A stretch of 64,000 bases of DNA, from contig NC_080575.1 of assembly GCF_029962835.1 (NCBI RefSeq), positions 61,731,493-61,795,492 of the forward strand, read 5' to 3'. The first letter of the stretch is position 1, and each line of letters begins with the position of its first letter. Below, piece after piece: positions 57,353 to 64,000 of this stretch. The notes under the pieces are model-generated. The model was not told where the DNA came from, searched no databases, and saw nothing but the letters and a program-made list of their open reading frames with translations. This DNA is from Magnolia sinica. Lineage: Eukaryota > Streptophyta > Magnoliopsida > Magnoliales > Magnoliaceae. The position numbers and the translations under genes were made by a program.

Positions 57353-57624
57353 CTGCAGAACACGATGTTTCAAGAGGAGATGAAAACGGAGATGAAAACA
57401 TATGCAAACAAGGCAATTTCCCAAGAAGAAAACAAAAACATTCAGCAGTTTCTCCATTAGTAAGGCATGAATCCTATCCACAGATCCATACCTCCCTATC
57501 CCAATCATATGGAAACTATTTGGATAAGCCACTGGGTGTAGAAGAAGGAAACAAGTAAAGAAGAAAAAGGGAAGGAGAAGCAAGGTATTCTGTAACAGTA
57601 ACTTTGCCACCACTATTAACATTA

Positions 57625-57845
57625 CGATCCAGAATGTAAAAGCCATTACAGCCTCTCTTTTTTTCCTTTCTTTTTGTAATGAAAACCCGTATTGGCCCCG
57701 TGACGTACCGTTACGAGGCTCTTACGTTCATTACAAGGGCATAGTGTAATTACAGGTCATTTTTTTCCTTAATGGCTGTTACGACCTTGTAAAGGGTAAC
57801 AGTTGCCCCTGTTATTGTTACATAATGGCCATTACAGCACGCCAT
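57625..57845. mobile_element. Second, truncated copy of the 8926-9295 MITE family
   Basis: AGCCTCTCTTTTTTTCC, GGTCATTTTTTTCCTTAATG and the tip TAATGGCCATTACAGCACGC all match the right two-thirds of the 8926 element. The left tip is absent or too worn to see. Confidence 0.65.
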
Positions 57846-57989
57846 GAGGAGAAGAGAAGAGGATGGAAAAAAAGGAGCTGAGAGAGGAGAGAGGAGAGAG
57901 GGAGATTTAGGGCAATAGTCTCAGGTGTTAGTCCCCAGAAGGGGTTAACAATTTAAAACTAATAAAGGAGCGCAGACTAGTACTCATGG

Positions 57990-59165
57990 ATACAAAAGAA
58001 GGATACACATGCACACATGCCTACACAAATAAAATGTCTCTACACTTTCCTCAAGGTGGACCATGAATATTGATCATGCCCAACTTGGAGTGCATGAGAT
58101 GTAATTAATGATGACCGGTTTCCTTAATTAAAAAAATCAGCAAGTTGATCATCCGATTTCTGAAGTGACATGGAAACTTCCTTTGAGACCACTTTTTCAT
58201 GGATGAAGTGGCAATCAACCTCAATATGGTCGGTATGCTCATGATAGACTGAGTTAGAAGAGATGTGAATGGAGACTAAATTGTCAAATAACCAAAAGAG
58301 AAAGGCAAGCCTAACTCTATAAGTTCTTCAACGATAGAAGCTTGTAGACAAAATGAGCCATGGCCCGATACTCTGCTTTAGCACTAGAGTGGGCCACAAC
58401 AGATTGCTTCTTGCTTTTCCGGGTAACTAGGTTGCCACCACTAAGGTACAATAACCAAAAGTAGATTGATGATCAGAAGAATTCCCAGCTCAATAGTGGT
58501 CGTATAAGCCTCAATTTGAAGATGACCATGTTGAGAATAAAAAACACCTCGATCTAGAGAACCTTTCATAAATTTAAACATATGATACACAACATCAAGA
58601 TGACATGTCCGGGGAGCATGCATAAATTGGCTCACTAAACTGACAACATATGTAATATCAGTACATGCAATGGTAAGATAAGTTTGCCCACCAAACGTTA
58701 ATTCATTCCTACATTTGGCAAAGGGTCACCACTATCAAGTTGAAGGTGAGGATTCGGCTCAATGGGAGTATCCATGGGCCTTGCACCAAGAAGACTGTTG
58801 TCTTGTAGAAGATCAAGAGTATACTTCCCTTGTCGAGATCTAACCACTTCAATGCACAAACAATAGCAAAGGGGGCCCAAAGTCCTTGCTTAAAAGCAAT
58901 TTCAAAGAATGATTGTATCAACATCATCACCCATGACAATAATATCATCAAAATACACAATAACAACGGAAAGGCCAATAATATGTTTGAAGAAAAGGGT
59001 ATGATTCACATTACTCCGCATGTACCCAAACTTCAACAGATGATCATTGAAACACTGAATCCACGCACAGGGAGATTGCTTCAACGCATGAATAGCTTAG
59101 CGGAGATTACAAACAAACTCCTTCCTAATAGTAGAGAGAAAGCTTGGAGGATCCTTATCAAGTAA
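57990..59165 (-). pseudogene. Ty1/copia reverse transcriptase-RNase H remnant
   Basis: On the minus strand from 59085: KQSPCAWIQCFNDHLLKFGY, HTLFFKHIIG, then the catalytic VYFDDIIVMGDD (58905-58945), LDLLQDNSLLGARPMDTPIE (58760-58830), FMHAPRTCHLDVVYHMFKFM (58565-58630), and the RNase H end with SALAHS-like and HEKVVSKEVSMSLQKSDDQL-type words (58150-58390). Frame changes and stops are present. The rest of pol should lie to the right but is displaced by hAT element 2. Confidence 0.85.
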
Positions 59166-59575
59166 TTCAGAATCGGTTACGTATCGGCCATATCAGTCGA
59201 TACGTAACAGTAACGATCTGGGCCGTTACGCGATATGGGGTACGTAACAGTAACGATTTGGGCCGTTACGCGATACGGGCACCCCCCCCCCCCCCCCCCC
59301 AAAGCTTCAATAGATGATCATTGAAACACTAAATCCATGCACAGGGAGATTGCTTCAATGCATGAATAGCTTAGCGGAGATTACAAACAAACTCCTTCCT
59401 AATAGTAGGGAGAAAGCTTGGAGGATCCTTATCAAGTAATTCAGAATACGGCCGATATGTAACGGTAATGATCTGGGCCGTTACGCGATACGGAGTCCAA
59501 ACCCCCCATTCTGTATGCGTAACAGCTCCGTAACGGCCGTTACTGCCCCGTAACGGTCAGGGCGTAATGGTCGAA
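59028..59575. repeat. 274-bp tandem duplication spanning the copia/hAT junction
   Basis: 59028-59301 and 59302-59575 each contain about 140 bp of copia sequence (GATCATTGAAACACTRAATC to TTATCAAGTAATTCAGAAT), then CpG-rich hAT terminal sequence (CGATATGTAACGGTAATG-type words). A run of about 20 C residues (59282-59300) closes the first unit. The duplication therefore happened after hAT element 2 landed in the copia element. Confidence 0.82.
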
Positions 59576-59599
59576 AAACGGCAAGTTTTTTTCTTCTTT

Positions 59600-61300
59600 T
59601 TTTTTTTTATAAATTCGAAAAATCATTTTTTATTTAATATGTTGTTGTTTTAATGGTAGAATATGATATGTTAATCATAATAGAACATATTAATGTCGAT
59701 TTTACAGATTTTGGATGTGATTTTATAGATATTTTTTATAATTATTTTCTATTTACGCACTATTTTCGGTCCTTTTTTATAAAATTCGAAAAATCATTTT
59801 TATTTAATGTTTTGCTGTTTTAATGGTAGAATATGATGTGTTAATCATAATAGAACATATTAATGTCCATTTTACAGATTTTTGTTGTGATTTTATATTT
59901 TTTTATAATTATTTTCTATTTACGCACTCTTTTCGGCCCTTTTTCTTAAAATTCAAAAAATCAATTTTTATTCAATGTGTTGTTGTTTTAATGGTAGAAT
60001 ATGATGTGTTAATCATAGTAGAAGATATTAATGTCCATTTTACAAATTCTTATTGTGATTTTATAATTTTTTATAATTTTTTTCTATTTACGCACTATTT
60101 TAGGCCTTTTTTTATTTTTAAATTCGAAAAATCAATTTTTATTAAATGTGTTATTGTTTTAATGGTAGAATATGATGTTTTAATCATAGTAGAACATATT
60201 AATGTCCATTTTACAGATTCTTATTATGATTTTATATTTTTTTTATAATTATTTTCTATTTACGCACTATTTTCGGCCCTTTTTTTTCTAAATTCGAAAA
60301 ATCAATTTTTATTTAATGTGTTGTTGTTTTAATAGTAGAATATGATGTGTTAATCATAGTAAAACATATTAATGTCCATTTTATAGATTCTTATTGTGAT
60401 TTTACATTTTTTTTATAATTTTTTCTATTTATGCACTATTTTAGGCCTTTTAAAAAAAAAAAATTCGAAAAATCATTTTTTATGTAATGTGTTGCTGTTT
60501 TAATGGTAGAGTATGATGTGTTAATCATAATAGAACATATTAATGTCCATTTTACAGATTCTTATTGTGATTTTATATTTTTTTTTTATAATTTTTTTCT
60601 ATTTACGCACTATTTTAGGCCCTTTTTTTTTCAAATTCAAAAAATCATTTTTTATTTAATGTGTTGTTGTTTTAATGGTTGAATATGATGTGTTAATCAT
60701 AGTAGAACATATTAATGTCCATTTTACAGATTCTTATTGTGATTTTATATTTTTTATAATTTTTTTCTATTTATGCACTATTTTCAGCCCTTTTAAAAAA
60801 AAAAAAAGTTCGAAAATCATTTTTTATTTGATTTGTTGTTGTTTTAATGGTAGAATATGATGTGGTAATCGTAGTAGAACATATTAATGTCCATTTTACA
60901 TATTCTTATTGTGATTTTATATTTTTTTATAAATTTTTTCTATTTACACACTATTTTCGCCCTTTTTTAAAAAAAAAATCAAAAAATCAATTTTTATTCA
61001 ATGTGTTGTTGTTTTAATAGTAGAATATGATGTGTTAATCATAGTAAAACATATTAATGTTCATTTTACAGATTCTTATTGTGATTTTATATTTTTTTTA
61101 TAATTGTTTTCTATTACGCACTATTTTCGGCCCTTAAAAAAATATAATAATAAATAAATAAATAAATCCAAAAATCAATTTTTATTCAATGTGTTGTTGT
61201 TTTAATGGTAGAATATGATGTGTTAATCATAGTAGAAGATACTAATGTCCATTTTACATATTCTTATTGTGATTTTATATTTTTTTATGTTTTCTTATAT
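59600..61300 (+). repeat. Tandem array of ~171-bp units inside hAT element 2 (about 10 copies)
   Basis: A TAATGGTAGAATATGATG-like anchor recurs near 59651, 59821, 59989, 60160, 60330, 60501, 60673, 60845, 61015 and 61203, giving spacings of 168-172 bp and a last one of 188. Each unit also holds GAACATATTAATGTCCATTT, TTTCTATTTACGCACTATTT and AAATTCGAAAAATCA. Open frames crossing the units are by-products. Confidence 0.95.
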
Positions 61301-62474
61301 TGGACAGGTTTTAGAGCTTCTTAGGATTTAGAACATAAAATCATCTTTATTGATTACATTCTGAAAACTGTATATAAATTTAGAATAGCGAATTGATATA
61401 GGACGGCCTAATCCAACCTTAAATGAGTATGGTATTTGAAAGGGACAGATTCATGTAATCTTAAAAAACAAATAAAATATCAGCTTGCCTTATACATCAT
61501 AAACACAAGAAAGAAATAAGGTTAATATAGCATTGATTAGGGCCATCCATCATAAACACGAAGTATTGAATCTTAAAATCTGAATTTAGTTGGATCTGGC
61601 GAAAGATAGAACTTTCGTCTTGCAATTGGTCCGTCTAACGATCCAAGTGGATTTTCTAATCCAGAAAAATAGGAATTTCCCGGATTGGGAAATCTGGAAA
61701 ATTTAGAAAAGAATTGGTGGTTCTTCAAATTTAGATTTGGGTAATGAGTTTTATGTGGGGATGAAAATCTTTTGAGATCTAATGATTTAGATAAAAAAGA
61801 AACAAGATTTGGCTTCTATATCTAAAGATTCTAGGAGAAAAGGAAGAGAATGGGGTTAAAAAAAAGAGTACCTTGAGAAAAGAGAGAAGAAGAAAGAAGT
61901 AGAGGATGAGAAATCGTTTACCTGGGTCTCACACCCTCTTCCAATGACTGGAAGTCGAAGACGAAATCGTCAGAAGCAAAAAACTCTCTTTTTTCTTTCA
62001 TAAATATAACATAACATGCTATGGGTTTAGGGCAACCCTCATAAATTCATAATTACATGAAATTATCAAAATACCCCTACTAAAAAAAGTTTCAAAAAAA
62101 AAGAAATTCACGCAAAATTATGCACAAACTGTCTCAAAACTTAAATAAGTCAAATGTTCATAAACTAAATGCAAATTAAAAATACCCGATGGGCCCCGAT
62201 GATAGCGCCGTGAAGGTTGTGTAATGAAGGTGGGTCGTGATGATCTAACGGTCCAAATGTCTCCTAAAGCAACTTACACATGTCACGAACACATGTGTAA
62301 GGTCTTCAACCTCTAGAGACCCAACCTGTATCTGTCATCTAACCACATTGACACGGGTAACGTACGCCGCCTGCATTGATATACTTTGAATGGCCTGGTG
62401 TCCGCATCATGAGTAGACTCACAATCTCACATAGACATAGGTCATATCTAATCTATATCTAGTATCTACCTGAA
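61300..62474 (+). other. Leader of hAT element 2, with ~1.07 kb not present in element 1
   Basis: The flanking parts match element 1 (TTATATTGGACAGGTTTTAG near 61292-61311; CATAGGTCATA...CTAGTATCTACCT near 62425-62470), but 61353-62430 has no counterpart there. On the minus strand the extra segment has a TATA-like TATATTTATGAA (about 61998-62009) and a GAGACCCAG|GTAAAC donor-like site near 61920-61935, so it could be a captured promoter and first exon, or unique leader that element 1 lost. Confidence 0.55.
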
Positions 62475-64000
62475 ATGCCTTGGTCTGGCCAACAACTAAG
62501 TGAGGATATTGGGTGGCAACATTGTCAGAGGGTTGGTGGTACCAGGCACCAAATGAAGTGCAAGGATTGTGATAGACTAGTAATTGGTGGAATTACGCGT
62601 CTTAAACAACATTTGGCACATCGAAAGGGTTAAGTTGCGTGATGTACTAGAGCACTGAAAGAGATAATGATTTTAATGCAAGCTACTCTAGATGAGTCGA
62701 AGGGTAAACGTGCTATTGGACAAAAGAAGAAAGATGAGATTTTGGATGCGGCTCAACAGAAGGAGTTTGGTCCTAAATATATGGGCGTTCGTGATGAAGA
62801 TATTATTGATTTTGATGAAGATTCAGATCGAGAACTAACCATAGCTAGGAGAGAGAGAGCTTGCGTCTAGCTCGTGAAGAAGAAGAATGTCGCCGCATGT
62901 TTAACGCGAGTGGGTCAATACGTGATACGAGGGGGGGGGGATGGGGGAGTAGGTTTGGTGGGTTATGACGTATGTTTGGGATCCAATCCTTTTTAGGAAA
63001 GAATCAACTAAACAAAAGAAGATAAAACAAATGTGGAATAGAACTTCCATTAAGAAGCTAGGTAGGGCAGCATCAAAGTTATTTATACATACCAACATAC
63101 CTCATAACGCGACCAATTCTTCATATTGGCAGGTGGTAATTGATGCAGCAACAGAAGCAGGTGAAGGAATTAAAGCTCCCATGGCTAGGGATATAAGGGG
63201 GAAATGAACAGATGCAGAGTATGTAGATGTGAAAGCATACGTGGCTACCTTTAAACCTGTATGGCAAGCCAGAGGATGCACAATCATGTGTTATGGTTGG
63301 ACTGGCCCAACCAGATGCAGCATGATCAACTTCATGGTGTACTGCCACTTAAGAATCATATACCACAAGTCAATTGATGCCTCAGACGTAACAAAAGATT
63401 CTAATTATATTACTAGACTAATGGATAAAGTTGTGCATGAGTTGGAGGAGAACGTAGTGCAGATTGTGACAGATAATGAAGCATCATATAAGTTTGCAAG
63501 ACATAAGTTAATGAAAAAGAGACCACATCTTTTTTGGTCACTATGTTCTGTCATACAATATTGATCTTATATTGGAAGATATTAGGAAGAAGAAGAATGT
63601 TAAGGAAATGCTCGAAAGGGCAAGAGAAGTAATGACGTTTATTTACAACCATAATCAAGTAGTCGCAATAATCAGGAAGTTCACGAAAGGACAAGAGTTG
63701 TTGAGGCCTGCTGCGACTAGATTCGCAACAAAGTTTATAGCATTAGAGAGTTTATACCAACATAGGAGAGAGTTGAGTGAGATGTTCGCTCCTCGAGATT
63801 GGCTCAATACAAAACATGGGTAGAAGACATCAGCGAACCAGTTGAAGTTGTGAACACCATACGGGACAATGAATATCGAAAGAGGGTCAAGTTGATCCTA
63901 AAGGTGATGGAGCCACTAATGAGGGTACTCCGTCTTGTTGAAATCAACGAAACACCTACCATGGGCTTCCTATACGATGCCATTGATAAAGTAAAGTTGG
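62475..64000 (+). pseudogene. hAT transposase remnant, element 2
   Basis: The ATG at 62475 opens MPWSGQQLSEDIGWQHCQR, then the BED finger (MKCKDCDRLVIGGITRLKQH, then LAHRKG), then a stop at 62629. Further pieces are 62667-62870 (KEFGPKYMGVRDEDIIDF), 62983-63207 (DPILFRKESTKQKKIKQMWN), the DUF659 region 63229-63560 (QARGCTIMCYGWTGPTRCSM, VQIVTDNEASYKFARHKLM) and the hAT core to 63823 (RPAATRFATKFIALESLYQH). Compared with element 1 the start is in frame, but CAA-to-TAA and other stops, an ~80-bp deletion near 62978 and a frame change near 63550 disable it. The dimerisation domain would lie beyond the right edge. Confidence 0.88.

Larger units (their letters stand above)
59170..64000 (+). mobile_element. 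hAT element 2, from its 5' terminus to beyond the window
   Basis: Same family as element 1 in opposite orientation: CpG-rich terminus (59170-59580, partly duplicated), tandem ~171-bp array (59600-61300), leader with an extra ~1.1 kb segment, transposase from 62475. The extreme tip (CAAGGTGTGCC in element 1) is not intact here; the copia joins at AATTCAGAAT|CGGTTACG. Confidence 0.78.

Noticed and set aside
59823..60860. Plus-strand open frames with repeated EYDVLIIVEHINVHFTDS-like segments
   Set aside because: These are by-products of the 171-bp array of hAT element 2; the frames break wherever a unit has an indel.
1..64000. A single giant composite transposon mobilising all genes between the two hAT elements
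   Set aside because: Both elements are decayed, their outer ends are outside the window, and the inner ends sit in unrelated targets (palindrome and copia). Two independent insertions explain the layout better.

Overview
The window is plant nuclear DNA. It holds spliced genes with GT-AG introns, a glyoxysomal malate synthase, plant-type hAT, Ty3/gypsy, Ty1/copia, L1 and RTE elements, and tRNA-derived SINEs. Many AT-rich quasi-palindromes carry GGTGGGGCCCAC-like arms; from memory these resemble repeats of magnoliid or other early-diverging angiosperm genomes. That assignment is an inference.

Three host genes are supported. (1) The 3' part of a FAD-dependent monooxygenase lies on the + strand (11880-29253, six exons). 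Its last intron is 12.3 kb and packed with transposons. The N-terminal FAD-binding exons were not found. (2) A complete glyoxysomal malate synthase lies on the + strand (46194-52804). It has four exons, encodes 573 residues and ends in the peroxisomal signal SRL. (3) The last two exons of a DUF212 gene (acid phosphatase/vanadium-dependent haloperoxidase-related) lie on the - strand (54347-57352), convergent with malate synthase. Its upstream exons are not in the window.

Layout. 1-3241: decayed hAT element 1 (- strand) with transposase, an array of ~168-bp repeats and a CpG-rich terminus. 3242-5330: quasi-palindromes. 5350-9840: truncated hAT-like DNA, a CATGTGCC-rich tract, and a ~1.4-kb direct repeat whose second copy holds a hAT-type MITE. 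11880-29253: monooxygenase gene. Its introns contain MITEs, a 744-bp hAT element, a long-TIR (Mutator-like) element and an RTE LINE broken by two L1 insertions and a Tourist MITE. 30800-31271: SINE and dimeric Tourist MITE. 32108-44016: an 11.9-kb Tat-like Ty3/gypsy element (- strand) that has lost reverse transcriptase and carries an antisense plant-mobile-domain gene. 46080-52902: malate synthase. 53732-57352: hAT MITE and DUF212 exons, with a solo LTR inside a MITE. 57990-59165: copia remnant cut by hAT element 2 (+ strand, about 59170 to the window end). Element 2 has the same ~171-bp array and opposite orientation to element 1.

The host genes show no obvious pathway link beyond malate synthase acting in the glyoxylate cycle. 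The main interest is the nested insertion history, readable from target-site duplications. I found no wholly new system. The best leads are the hAT family with internal satellite arrays, the antisense domain gene in the Tat element, and the TE-rich malate synthase promoter. All coordinates come from reading by eye; boundaries marked approximate may shift by tens of bases.
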